From assembly GCA_003478935.1 (NCBI GenBank), contig QUFP01000025.1, positions 1 to 61,051 on the forward strand: DNA of 61,051 bases, given 5' to 3'. Shown one piece after another: positions 29,201-38,275 of the stretch (positions are counted from its first letter, which is position 1; every line of letters begins with the position of its first letter). Source of the stretch: Firmicutes bacterium AF25-13AC. Lineage in GTDB: Bacteria; Bacillota; Clostridia; Lachnospirales; Lachnospiraceae. The translations under genes were made by a program, and so were the position numbers. The notes below the pieces were generated by a model. That model did not search any database, was not told the origin of the DNA, and was given only the letters and a program-made list of their open reading frames with translations.

Positions 29201-31119
29201 TGCGTACAAAGATTTTATATCTTGATACGATTGCCCCACAGATCAATGGTCTTGAAGAAGGAAAGGTTTATTGTGAAGCAGTAACCTTTAGCGTTGTTGA
29301 AGAAAACCTTGATCTTGCATCAAGCAGCATTCCAGAGTCAGTAAGTCAAAATTCAGATGGAAGCTTTACTGCATCACCGGCAGAAGGTGTTCAGAAAATA
29401 GTATTACGTGATAAGGCAGGAAATGAGACATCAGTTCATATCACAGTAAATGGAACTCATACATTTAAAAATGGTGTTTGCGTTCACTGTGGAGCATCTG
29501 ATCCTAATTATAAGGCACCGGCTGTACAGTCAAATGATGTACCAGATGCAGTGCCAACGACACCAGATGCAGCAGGAAACTGGTACCGCAAAAACACCAT
29601 CAAACTGACAGCACCTACAGGCTATTATATTAGCCAGACAAGTGATGAGTCATCATTTGGCACAGCAACTAGTCTTGATCTTACATTGAATGAAGGCGAA
29701 AATAAGATTACCTACTATCTGCTAAGCACAGACGGCAAGGTTATCAGTACAGAGAAGACATTAACAGCGAATTTCGATCAGACAGCGCCTGTAATTAGTG
29801 GTGTAGAAGACAAAAAGACATATTGTGAGGCTCCGACACTTACAATTAGTGATGCAAATCTTGTACAGGTTACGGTAAATGGCACTCCAGTATCGCTGAC
29901 TGCAGAAGGAACACTTACAGTTTCTCCAGCAGAGACAGAACAGACCATTAAGGCAGTTGATGCAGCAGGAAATGAAGCAAGCATTACCATTACGGTGCAC
30001 AACGGCCACAGCTATGCAAACGGCATCTGTACTGTATGTGGACAATATGATCCGCAGTACACTGTAAATGTAGATGCACAATTCTTAACGCAGGGTCTTG
30101 GAAGCAATGGCTGGTATCGTGCAAATGCTACGCTGAAAGCACCAGATGGATTCTATATTGCATTTACGAATGACAGAGGATCATTTGGAACAAACAAACA
30201 AATCGTAATCACCGAAGAGGGAAGCTACACAATGAAATATTATCTTATGAATATTTCAAGTGGAGCAATTAGTCAGGAAAAGCAGATAAGCATTAAGCTT
30301 GACAAGACACCACCAGTGATTAGCGGAGCTGAATCTAATAAGACATATTGCTTAGATCAAAAGATTACACTTACGGTAAAAGATGAAAATCTATATTCTG
30401 TTAAGTTAAATAATCAGGAGATTGCATCAGAAAGCAGCTTAAATACAAATGATACCTTTACCCATGAAATTACAAAGGCAGGCACGTATGTATTTACAGC
30501 AGCCGATGCCGCCGGCAATTTGGCAAGTGTAAGATTTACTGTGAATGAGAATCATACATGGAATGATGGTGTTGTACAGAAAGAAGCAACAACAACTGCA
30601 GTTGGAGAAAAGCTTTATACTTGTACAGTATGTGGTGCAACAAAGACAGAAGAGATTCCGATGGTAACGACACCAGAGGCAACAACGCAGACACAGGCGA
30701 CTACAACGCCAGAGGAAACTACACAGACACAGGCGACTACAACGCCAGAGGAAACTACACAGACACAGGCGACTACAACGCCAGAGGCAACAACGCAGAC
30801 ACAGGCGACTACGACACCAGAAGTAACAACGCAGGCACAGACAACCACGACTACAGCGCCAAGTACGGCACCAAGCACAGCACCGAGTACAGCACCGAGT
30901 ACGGCACCAAGTACAGCACCAAGTACGGCACCGTCATCAGCTGCATCAGAAGCCAGCACAACACTTCCAATGCCAACCACACAGTCTGGTCAAATCAACC
31001 AGATTCTTGGTATTGAGGATGCCAGCGGAATAATCGGAATTATTCTGGTTGTGATTGGAATTATTCTTGCGGCAGCGGTAGTGGCAATGATCATTCTTAC
31101 AAAGCGCAGCAAAAAGTAA
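26255..31119 (+). CDS. Large repetitive surface protein, frameshifted near start
   Basis: About 1,621 residues after repair. A signal peptide (26255-26341, ending PVSAEEQ) runs into a stop at 26360. One lost C near 26353 would join it to the long frame. N-terminal GLUG-like beta-helix segments (YDGVFDGNGYSIAGITM) are followed by a PTPE-rich linker and bacterial-Ig-like strands. Four or five repeats follow, each ending in an HxF..G.C..CG knuckle and DTxxPxI. The end has Thr/Pro/Gln and STAP low-complexity stalks, one transmembrane helix (IIGIILVVIGIILAA) and KRSKK. There is no LPXTG, so it is membrane-anchored. It is probably an adhesin or cell-surface interaction protein; the ligand is unknown. 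Confidence 0.85.
27514..27624 (+). repeat. PTPE/PEPT codon repeats
   Basis: Degenerate 12-base repeats encoding (PEPT)n form a proline-rich linker between the N-terminal beta domain and the Ig-like part of the surface protein. The codons vary, so the repeat is old or selected at protein level. Confidence 0.85.
28336..29487 (+). repeat. Two tandem 576-bp repeats in surface protein
   Basis: Units start at the TGTGGAGCATCTGATCCT motif at 28336 and 28912; the same motif returns at 29488. Each unit encodes 192 residues, and the two are nearly identical. Diverged copies follow to about 30560. Exact spacing and high identity point to recent duplication. Confidence 0.9.
30664..30945 (+). repeat. Thr-rich 36-bp and STAP 12-bp tandem repeats
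   Basis: About five 36-base units encode TTPEETTQTQA-like stretches (30664-30845), followed by about seven 12-base STAP units (about 30856-30930). They form a glycosylation-prone stalk before the membrane anchor. Copy number is likely to vary. Confidence 0.88.
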
Positions 31120-31146
31120 ATAAAAATGATTAGCCCAAAATAAACG

Positions 31147-31172
31147 AGGCGGTATCCGTAAGGGTACCGCCT
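31147..31172. terminator. Stem-loop between surface protein and maf
   Basis: AGGCGGTATCC / GGGTACCGCCT with loop GTAA and one G-U pair, between convergent genes. The T-run is weak on either side. Confidence 0.65.
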
Positions 31173-31197
31173 TAATTTGCCCAAGAGAGCTGAACAC

Positions 31198-31806
31198 TTA
31201 TTTGTGAGCTGCATTTTGAAAAGCAGCAAATTCATGATAAAGACGAGAAACAGGAAGGCCAACAACGTTAAAATAGTCGCCTTCAATGCCTGAGACATAG
31301 ATTGAAAAAGTACCCTGAATTCCATAGGCTCCAGCCTTATCAAGTGGTTCTCCTGTTGCAACGTAAGAGGCAATTTCATCCTTTGTCATTTGGCAGACAT
31401 GTACATTTGTCTCCTCGTAGAAGCTTTTTTCGCGAAGACTGCCATCAGCGCAGACTTCAATTAGTGTCACACCGGTATAGACCTGATGTGTGCTGCCCTG
31501 AAGCATAGAGACCATTCGCACGGCATCTGCGCTGTCCTTTGGCTTTCCCAATATGCGATTTTCAAATGCAACGATAGTATCAGCGCCAATTACATAGCAA
31601 GGAGCTTTTTGTGCCTTTGCAATTTCAAATGCCTTTTGATGAGCCAGTTCACATACAATATCACATGGAAGCGTTTTTGTGGTGACTTCCTCACCCTTTG
31701 CCGGGCAGACAGTAAAATTGAAGCCGGCAAGAGCTAACAATTCTTTTCGGCGTGGGGAGCCAGATGCTAAAATAACAGGTTTTGTAAGATTCACGATAAA
31801 TACCAT
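31198..31806 (-). CDS. maf: Maf-family nucleoside triphosphate pyrophosphatase
   Basis: About 200 residues. It hydrolyses non-canonical or modified NTPs (dTTP/UTP type). Signature SGSPRRKELL near the start, GADTIV, LGKP and the GAYGIQG motif are present. The ATG at 31806 lies almost on the AAAGG site, so the in-frame GTG at 31794 may be the true start. It is convergent with the surface-protein gene. Confidence 0.92.
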   Translation of the reverse strand: MVFIVNLTKPVILASGSPRRKELLALAGFNFTVCPAKGEEVTTKTLPCDIVCELAHQKAFEIAKAQKAPCYVIGADTIVAFENRILGKPKDSADAVRMVSMLQGSTHQVYTGVTLIEVCADGSLREKSFYEETNVHVCQMTKDEIASYVATGEPLDKAGAYGIQGTFSIYVSGIEGDYFNVVGLPVSRLYHEFAAFQNAAHK

Positions 31807-31906
31807 GCCTTTCCATATTCGTTTACTTCGCTGATACTATACCTTTTTTTAAAGTAAAAGTAAACAGGAAAAGAAATCAAATTTCTATGTAAGCATGAAG
31901 TTTATC

Positions 31907-31985
31907 GTCTCAGTTTACTGAGACATCTAGCAAGACGCGTGAATTGAAAAATCAAGTTGTTTAAAGAAAAGAATTATGATACAAT
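31907..31985 (+). promoter_or_regulatory. Sugar-transferase promoter with upstream inverted repeat
   Basis: TTGTTT (31957-31962), 17-bp spacer, TACAAT (31980-31985). Some 33 bases further upstream is a perfect inverted repeat GTCTCAG-TTTA-CTGAGAC (31907-31924), a possible operator. Confidence 0.55.
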
Positions 31986-32020
31986 AAACAAAAGAAATAA
32001 AGGGAAAGGAATTTCTGAAC

Positions 32021-33437
32021 ATGAGTCAACAAAGGAAAAACATGCAGGATTATCTGCTGATTTGGATTGACGCGGTTTGTCTCGTGATAAGCTATATTGC
32101 AGCTTGTTTTCTTGCATCCGTTTTTCGGAAGTTTATATTTGATTTTTCTTCCGTATTATCATCTCTTTGGATGATTTTGATCAGCTATTTTTTGGTATTT
32201 CTGTCGTTCAACATGAATCGCTATTTCATGAAGCGAAACAAATATGAAGAAATTACATATACGATCAAGTTAAATATTATTATGGGAGCTGTGCTTATTG
32301 CTGTATTTTATGTTACTAAAAATACAGAGCTGATCAGCAGAAGCGTATGGGCATTAACAGTACTAATCAATATGGTTCTGATGGCGTTGACACATTTGAT
32401 CTGTAAGAGAATGCTTCGTACTATTTTTAAAAAATAAAAAAGCAGATCATCTTCTTGTATTGACAACATCTGATCGTGTAAAAACGCTTGCAGAGGATCT
32501 AAGACGATATAATACTTACGAGAATTATCTGATTACGCTTGCGATTACAGATGGTGATTATGTTGGAGAAGATATCGAAGGCTATCGTGTTGTGGCAAAT
32601 GGCGACAATGTGATTGAGGTAGCAAGCAGGGAAATTGTTGATGAAGTATTTTTAGTGCTTGATGATCAAAGAAAAAACGAAATCATTGAGTATGCTGAGC
32701 AGTTTGCTCAGATGGGTGTAATTGTTCATGTAAATATTGACCTTCTTGATCATCTTGGCGCAGGTTATCAAAGAGAAGTTACTCAGATTGGAAATCACTA
32801 TGCGCTCAGCGTGGCACCAAGATTTTTTGATTTTAACAAGCTTGTAATGAAGCGTATAATAGACATTGTAGGAGCGATAGTAGGACTGATGATTACAGCA
32901 GTTGTGATGCTTTTTATCGCACCAGCTGTAAAGCTAGAGTCCCCTGGACCACTCATATTTAAGCAAAAGCGTGTGGGAAAAAATGGCCGTTATTTCTATA
33001 TTTATAAGGTGCGCTCTATGTATCAGGATGCAGAGGCGCGCAAGGCCGAGCTTATGGAAAAGAATGAAATGAAGGGCTTTATGTTTAAGATGACGGATGA
33101 TCCTAGAATCACAAAGGTTGGCAAATTTATTCGTTCAACTAGTATTGATGAGCTTCCTCAGTTTTGGAATGTACTAAAGGGTGATATGAGTCTTGTTGGA
33201 ACAAGACCACCGACAGTAGATGAGTTTAAACAATATGAGGCGCGTCATAAGAGACGTCTAAGCATGAAGCCTGGTCTGACAGGATTGTGGCAGGTCAGTG
33301 GACGAAGCAACATTGAAGACTTTGAGGAGGTTGTTCGTCTGGATTGTGAATATATTGATAACTGGAGCATTCAGCTTGATATTCAAATTATCTTAAAAAC
33401 TGTTGTCGTAATCTTTAAGAAAGTTGGATCAAAATAA
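32021..33437 (+). CDS. Polyprenyl-phosphate sugar-1-phosphate transferase, frameshifted
   Basis: About 471 residues after repair. The N-terminal ~138 residues hold four hydrophobic segments. A Rossmann-like middle domain follows, then the bacterial sugar-transferase domain from about residue 275: one more membrane helix, the SPGPLIFKQKRVGKNG motif, KVRSMYQDAE, SIDELPQFWNVLKGDMSLVGTRP and KPGLTGLWQVSGRS. It should load the first sugar phosphate onto undecaprenyl phosphate for exopolysaccharide or glycan synthesis. The frame breaks in an A-run near 32431; removing one A (A6 to A5) restores FKNKKADHLLV. No other glycan-synthesis genes are nearby. Confidence 0.88.
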
Positions 33438-33444
33438 AAGATAA

Positions 33445-33481
33445 CAAAAAAGGACCGGTGTGTGGGAGCCGGTCTTTTTTT
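33445..33481 (+). terminator. Rho-independent terminator
   Basis: GACCGG / CCGGTC stem between A-run and T-run, directly after the sugar-transferase stop. Confidence 0.85.
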
Positions 33482-33587
33482 GTACAAAGAAAGTGTGTAA
33501 AATAAGAAACTAACCAACTAATGTGTGTGAAGCAATGTTGATGTAGTACAAAAAATTTAACGCTTTTATGCGAAAAAGTCAATATAG

Positions 33588-33625
33588 TATGAACGAAAAG
33601 CAAAATTTATGAATGAAAAGCAAAA
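33588..33625 (+). repeat. Two 18-base direct repeats
   Basis: TATGAACGAAAAGCAAAA and TATGAATGAAAAGCAAAA start 20 bases apart, immediately beside the 3' end of the LytTR regulator gene. The rest of 33482-33626 shows no gene or terminator. Confidence 0.6.
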
Positions 33626-33626
33626 A

Positions 33627-34361
33627 TCAAATTTCCAAAGTTTGATCTCGTGTCTTTGAAAAACAGTAGTCACGCCAGGTTTGTTCAATACGCTTGGCAT
33701 TGCGCAGTGTAACTGGAAGAGTCTGGCCGTTTGAAAGAAGACAGCTGCCAGAAGAAAAGCATTTAATATCATCCATGTTGCACAGGACACCTCTGCTGAC
33801 AAGAAGAAAATGACGGTCAGATAAAAGCTGTTTTGAGAATGTACCAAAGGCAGCACAAGGATGGTATTTCTGACCATTTCGGTCGGTGATCCATGTATAG
33901 TGAGAGTCAGCCACGATGCATACAATTTGTGAAGCAAAAATGCGAACCTCAATTGCATTTACTGAGAATGAAATGAAGGTTTCAGAAGCTGGAAGGTGCA
34001 AAGAGGCATCATTCAGACATGCAAAAATCGCATCTTTCTGATATGGTTTTAGAATATAGTGGAATGCATGGACACGAAAGGCATCTGGCATGTAATCAGC
34101 AGAGGCAGTCAGAAAAATTAAAATAACATGGCTGTCAATCTGACGCATTTTGCTTGCCGTCTCAACACCGCTCATACCATTCATAAAAATGTCCATAAAA
34201 ACAATATCGTATTTATCAGACGAAAAGGAAGACAAAAAAGCATCTCCGCTGTCAAAACAATCAGATTCAAATAAAATCTGCTTTTCGCATCCATAGTCAG
34301 TAATCAAAGACAGAAGTATCCCACGTTCAATTTCAGAATCATCTACCAGTGCAATGCGCAT
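33627..34361 (-). CDS. LytTR-family response regulator
   Basis: 244 residues. The receiver domain (MRIALVDDSEIERG, phospho-acceptor in FMDIFM near residue 57, Lys in ILKPYQ) is followed by a LytTR DNA-binding domain (VNAIEVRIFASQIVCIVAD, FLLVSRGVLCNMDDI). It is the AgrA/VirR type that binds direct repeats. No histidine kinase is adjacent, so it is an orphan here. It lies alone between a sugar-transferase terminator and the SDR terminator. Confidence 0.9.
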   Translation of the reverse strand: MRIALVDDSEIERGILLSLITDYGCEKQILFESDCFDSGDAFLSSFSSDKYDIVFMDIFMNGMSGVETASKMRQIDSHVILIFLTASADYMPDAFRVHAFHYILKPYQKDAIFACLNDASLHLPASETFISFSVNAIEVRIFASQIVCIVADSHYTWITDRNGQKYHPCAAFGTFSKQLLSDRHFLLVSRGVLCNMDDIKCFSSGSCLLSNGQTLPVTLRNAKRIEQTWRDYCFSKTRDQTLEI

Positions 34362-34412
34362 AACGATTTATCCACACCTTTCTATTATATTTAGCAACGC
34401 TTTTTAATGGCT

Positions 34413-34458
34413 AAAGAAAGCTTCGCATATGTGTCAAACAACGCGAAGCTTTCTTTTT
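34413..34458. terminator. Terminator for SDR gene
   Basis: AAAGAAAGCTTCGC / GCGAAGCTTTCTTT, 14-bp stem with a 16-base loop and T-run; A-run on the other side. Active at least for one direction. Confidence 0.82.
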
Positions 34459-34490
34459 ATGTACTATTTAAGTACGATTCATCAGATAAA

Positions 34491-35291
34491 TTACTGTGGC
34501 TGCTTTCCAATGTAAGCTAAGATACCACCATCTACGTACAGAACATGTCCGTTTACGAAGTTGGAAGCATCAGAAGCAAGGAATACTGCCGGGCCTGCCA
34601 GGTCCTCAGCTTCTCCCCAGCGAGCTGCCGGAGTCTTGGCAATGATGAACTGGTCAAACGGATGACGGGAACCGTCTGGCTGAATCTCACGAAGCGGAGC
34701 GGTCTGCGGAGTAGCAATGTAGCCAGGTCCAATACCGTTACACTGAATGTTGTACTCACCGTACTCAGAGCAGATGTTTCTGGTTAGCATCTTTAAGCCA
34801 CCCTTAGCTGCTGCATAAGCAGATACGGTCTCACGTCCAAGTTCAGACATCATTGAGCAGATGTTGATGATCTTTCCATGACCCTTCTTGATCATGCTCG
34901 GAATAACAGCCTTTGCTACGATAAACGGAGCATTTAAGTCAACATCGATAACCTGTCTGAACTGAGCAGCGGTCATCTCGCACATCGGGATTCTCTTGAT
35001 GATTCCGGCATTGTTTACGAGAATGTCGATTACACCAACCTCAGCCTCGATCTTTGCAACAAGCTCGTTTACAGCGTCCTCATTAGTAACGTCACAAACA
35101 TAGCCATGAGCCTTGATTCCAGCTTCTTCGTATGCAGCAAGACCCTTATCAACTAACTCCTGCTTAATATCGTTAAATACGATTGTAGCACCGGCAGCAG
35201 CCATACCCTTAGCGATAGCCATACCGATACCATAGGAAGCGCCAGTAATCAGCGCAATCTTACCTTCCAGAGAAAAAGAAGACATATCCAT
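34491..35291 (-). CDS. SDR oxidoreductase, gluconate 5-dehydrogenase-like
   Basis: 266 residues of classical short-chain dehydrogenase fold. The NAD(P)-binding TGASYGIG is near residue 17, then NNAGI, the catalytic Ser (ICSMMSE) and YAAAK. The RIPMCEMT and GPGYIATPQTAPLR segments resemble gluconate 5-dehydrogenase and KduD-type enzymes. It probably interconverts a keto-gluconate and gluconate, but no pathway partner is adjacent. It has an AAGGAGG site and a near-consensus promoter. Confidence 0.85.
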   Translation of the reverse strand: MDMSSFSLEGKIALITGASYGIGMAIAKGMAAAGATIVFNDIKQELVDKGLAAYEEAGIKAHGYVCDVTNEDAVNELVAKIEAEVGVIDILVNNAGIIKRIPMCEMTAAQFRQVIDVDLNAPFIVAKAVIPSMIKKGHGKIINICSMMSELGRETVSAYAAAKGGLKMLTRNICSEYGEYNIQCNGIGPGYIATPQTAPLREIQPDGSRHPFDQFIIAKTPAARWGEAEDLAGPAVFLASDASNFVNGHVLYVDGGILAYIGKQPQ

Positions 35292-35355
35292 GGTAAAAAA
35301 ACCTCCTTAAATTTTTTGACGGAACATACAAAAATATGTCCGTCTAATTGTGTAT

Positions 35356-35384
35356 AGTATACCATATCAAAAGAAACCAGTCAA
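35356..35384 (-). promoter_or_regulatory. Promoter of SDR gene
   Basis: TTGACT, 17-bp spacer, TATACT on the minus strand (-35 at 35379-35384, -10 at 35356-35361). Confidence 0.85.
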
Positions 35385-35431
35385 CAATAACGCGTGTTGT
35401 AAAATGTAAGATATTTGTAAGCGTAATATCT

Positions 35432-35460
35432 TTGCAAAAAAGGGCGTAGTATGGTAGTAT
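35432..35460 (+). promoter_or_regulatory. Promoter of secreted-protein gene
   Basis: TTGCAA (35432-35437), 17-bp spacer, TAGTAT (35455-35460), divergent from the SDR promoter. Confidence 0.6.
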
Positions 35461-35541
35461 TGGTATGATAGAGCTGCGTAATGCAGGAGAGTAATGTTGG
35501 AAATGAAAGTGGCAACATATAGTGTATGGAGGGAACGTTTC

Positions 35542-36687
35542 ATGAAAAAAAGAATGATGCTGTTTGCGGCAGGGATAGTGATTTTTGTCAGCACGGCACA
35601 GAATACTTTTGCAGAAGAGGAAACGGGTGGAATAAGAAAGATTGCAGATATGGTCACAGAAGCACGGCGGATAAAAGAGGGAACTGAAATGTTTTCAGCC
35701 TCAATGACGTTTGGTGATATGGAAGTATCGGCCGGAATGACGATCCGTATGACGCCAGACAGTGCATCTGTGGACATGCTGTATTTAAGTGCACCAAATG
35801 GTGATGGAACTTTTTTTGATTTTGTATCAGAGGATGTACTTCGTGTATTTGGTACTAAGGCATATTTAAATACAGAATCGGTTAAAGAGATGATATCGGA
35901 ATTGACAGAGGAGAACCGCATTGACGAGGAAGAGAATGAGAATGTGCTGCAGGCAGCAGATTCAATTACAGAAGACTGGATTGGTCTGGTAGGTTCTTCA
36001 ATAGGTCTGGATGAGTTTAAATATGATGATTTGATAGGAGTGTTTTCAGGTCTTGCGGCGGCACATGATGCAGGCTCTTACACGATTAATCTGAAAAATG
36101 ATCAGATAGGGCAGCTTTTGGAGCGCATCGATATGCAGATTGAGCAGGGACAGTTAGATAAAACATTTGTCATTGACTGGGAGCCACTTCTTACACCATA
36201 TGTGGATGCAGTAATAGAAGGAATGAAAGAAGCTGATCCGGAAAATGCTTTTGATCAGGATAAAAAGAAAAAGCAGATATTTGATACTCTTCAGACTACA
36301 TTTTGTCCGCATGAAGATTATGAGAAAGAACCATTAGCTGTGCAGTTTGAGAATGCAGTTTCAAAAGGTCTTGAAGTTAATGCATCAATCTGTGCGGGAA
36401 AAGATGGCGCAGCAGGCACATATGCATTTGAAGTGACAATTGAAGCAGAGATTTCAGACAAACTTCAAGAAGAATGGGGAATTGAAGAGCTTTCACCAGT
36501 TGTCGGTGAGACGGAAGGGCTTTTGACACAGACAGATGAGCCAGATATAAAGAATGCATTATTTAGTTTTGTAGTAAGCATTGAGCCAGCAGAAGAACCG
36601 ATTGAAATAGAGGAACCAGGGGATGGTATTTTGTGGATGACAGACTTACTGAGAGAATGGGCAGCACAGGGTTTGATTTTACAGTAA
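35542..36687 (+). CDS. Secreted acidic protein, unknown
   Basis: 381 residues. A signal peptide (MKKRMMLFAAG, cleavage near TFAEEE) and then a very acidic mature chain, with many helices suggested by Glu/Asp/Leu spacing. No cysteine lipobox or anchor is seen. The ATG at 35542 has GGAGGGAA eight bases upstream and replaces the longer TTG start at 35494. It recalls LppX/LolA-like beta proteins only faintly, and I assign no family. Confidence 0.7.
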   Translation: MKKRMMLFAAGIVIFVSTAQNTFAEEETGGIRKIADMVTEARRIKEGTEMFSASMTFGDMEVSAGMTIRMTPDSASVDMLYLSAPNGDGTFFDFVSEDVLRVFGTKAYLNTESVKEMISELTEENRIDEEENENVLQAADSITEDWIGLVGSSIGLDEFKYDDLIGVFSGLAAAHDAGSYTINLKNDQIGQLLERIDMQIEQGQLDKTFVIDWEPLLTPYVDAVIEGMKEADPENAFDQDKKKKQIFDTLQTTFCPHEDYEKEPLAVQFENAVSKGLEVNASICAGKDGAAGTYAFEVTIEAEISDKLQEEWGIEELSPVVGETEGLLTQTDEPDIKNALFSFVVSIEPAEEPIEIEEPGDGILWMTDLLREWAAQGLILQ

Positions 36688-36691
36688 AAAT

Positions 36692-36717
36692 GGGGATAGG
36701 AAAATTTTCCTATCCCC
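36692..36717. terminator. Bidirectional terminator, perfect palindrome
   Basis: 26-base perfect palindrome GGGGATAGGAAAA/TTTTCCTATCCCC between convergent genes, with A- and T-rich flanks. Confidence 0.88.
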
Positions 36718-36725
36718 GATTATTT

Positions 36726-37952
36726 TTATAAAGTTACGCCGTTTTTCTCAAGAAGTTTTCTTGCAGATTCAACAGAGTCTACACCAGTCGGATTTTTAAC
36801 AGGTGCAAATGCTTTCTCACGCTCAACCTCAAATGGACAGCAGCTGTCCATCATATGGATCATGTCGAGAATTAATGATTCAAACTTATAGCCATTTGGT
36901 GTAGTTGGCTTAATCAGATTGCCATCACCATCAATGTAAGGAATCTTCTTCTCAACGATATGTAACGGAAGACGTTTGCTTTTGATCTCAGTTAAACGAT
37001 CCAAATTAAACATGTAGTTTAAGATAACACCAAAGTTGTAGAGCAGATTTCCATTCTCATCCTTTAAGTGAATCATATCATCAGTCATCTCATAATATTC
37101 AACGATGGAAGGCTTGCCATCCTCAGTACAAAGAACGCCGACACGTTCATTTGGGTCAGCCTTTCTTACAACCATACCGCCGCAGTCACAGCCAGAATCA
37201 ATGACAGCACCGACAAATGCCGGATCATTAATTCTTTGAAGAACATTGTCAACAGCAAATGCAGTCAGCCATTCAACACCAGCTTCCTTCATCTGCTTGT
37301 CATATCCGTAGCGGCAAAGAGATGAGAACCATCCGCCATTTCCATTTGGAGAGAGTGACAGGCGATCAGGTGCTTCCATAAGAAGCTTTCCATTGTAATC
37401 TACGCTTGGTGCCATCTCTTGCTTGAAGAAGTGAATATATTCGGCATTATAGCCAAAATAATTTTTCTCCTTCAAAAAAGCAGTAGTATCATCATAATTT
37501 TTGTCACTTGTCATGATATAAAATGGAATCCAGGCACCGGCCTTTTTTACAATCTCCATTACATTATTGATCAGACACTCAAAAATGTAAAGCTCTCTTG
37601 TGACGCCGATATTGTACATACCCTTTGGCTTATCAAAACCAAGACGTGTACCCTGACCTCCTGCAAGTAAAACGGCAGCAACCTTGCCCTCGCGGATTGC
37701 CTGTAATCCAACTTCTTCAAGATGTGCGCGGTTTGCGTCAATCTGGGACAGCTCCATAGCAGACAGCGGTGCAAATGTGCCGCGTGCATTTACTGTTTCA
37801 TGTGTCTTTAATACATCAAGCAAGGACCAGTCAATTCCTTCAATCTGAGCAAGGAGATTTTCTTGCTGCTGTGGTGTAAGAGTGTCATAAAATGAAAGCA
37901 GCTGCAGCTGATCCTTCTGTGTTAATAAGTTAATAGCGTCCTGTTTAGTCAT
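36726..37952 (-). CDS. UDPGP-family UDP-sugar pyrophosphorylase
   Basis: 408 residues of the eukaryote-like UDP-N-acetylglucosamine/UDP-glucose pyrophosphorylase family. The nucleotide loop LLAGGQGTRLGFDKPKG is near residue 95, then MTSDKN, PNGNGGW, AVDNVL and the GYKFESLILD segment. It should make a UDP-sugar from UTP and a sugar-1-phosphate. The upstream leader contains an ATGCCG/CGGCAT hairpin. It is convergent with the secreted-protein gene. Confidence 0.9.
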   Translation of the reverse strand: MTKQDAINLLTQKDQLQLLSFYDTLTPQQQENLLAQIEGIDWSLLDVLKTHETVNARGTFAPLSAMELSQIDANRAHLEEVGLQAIREGKVAAVLLAGGQGTRLGFDKPKGMYNIGVTRELYIFECLINNVMEIVKKAGAWIPFYIMTSDKNYDDTTAFLKEKNYFGYNAEYIHFFKQEMAPSVDYNGKLLMEAPDRLSLSPNGNGGWFSSLCRYGYDKQMKEAGVEWLTAFAVDNVLQRINDPAFVGAVIDSGCDCGGMVVRKADPNERVGVLCTEDGKPSIVEYYEMTDDMIHLKDENGNLLYNFGVILNYMFNLDRLTEIKSKRLPLHIVEKKIPYIDGDGNLIKPTTPNGYKFESLILDMIHMMDSCCPFEVEREKAFAPVKNPTGVDSVESARKLLEKNGVTL

Positions 37953-38202
37953 AATACGAACCTTTCTTCAAATATTGAATTTGGACAATTTACAGAATGC
38001 CGATGCCCACGGCATGTGTGGGATTAAAGGACATCCCTATATTTGTAACTTTACGATAACACAGAGCCAGAAAAAAGTAAAGGTCATAATCGTCCGAAAA
38101 ATGTAAGAAATTTGAAATGTGAAAAACTTTGAAAGTATGGTATGATAAGAAAAACACTGTTAATTTATGTACTCAGATGTATAAAGAAAGTTTGAAAAGG
38201 TA

Positions 38203-38232
38203 TTGCAAAAATACCATATTATTATGTATAAT
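38203..38232 (+). promoter_or_regulatory. Promoter of first VanW gene
   Basis: TTGCAA (38203-38208), 18-bp spacer, TATAAT (38227-38232). A GGTATT/AATACC inverted repeat overlaps the -35. The rest of 37953-38202 shows only AT-rich sequence and the leader hairpin of the divergent gene. Confidence 0.7.
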
Positions 38233-38275
38233 AAGAATCTGGGCGCATGAATAGAAATAGAAAGGAAAAAGGCGG

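Noticed and set aside
30664..30945. Possible CRISPR array
   Set aside because: Units are adjacent in-frame codon repeats without unique spacers and no cas genes are present.
30615..30980. 121-codon minus-strand frame of Val/Ala/Gly repeats
   Set aside because: It is the complement of the Thr/Pro repeats of the surface protein; repeat composition explains the open frame.
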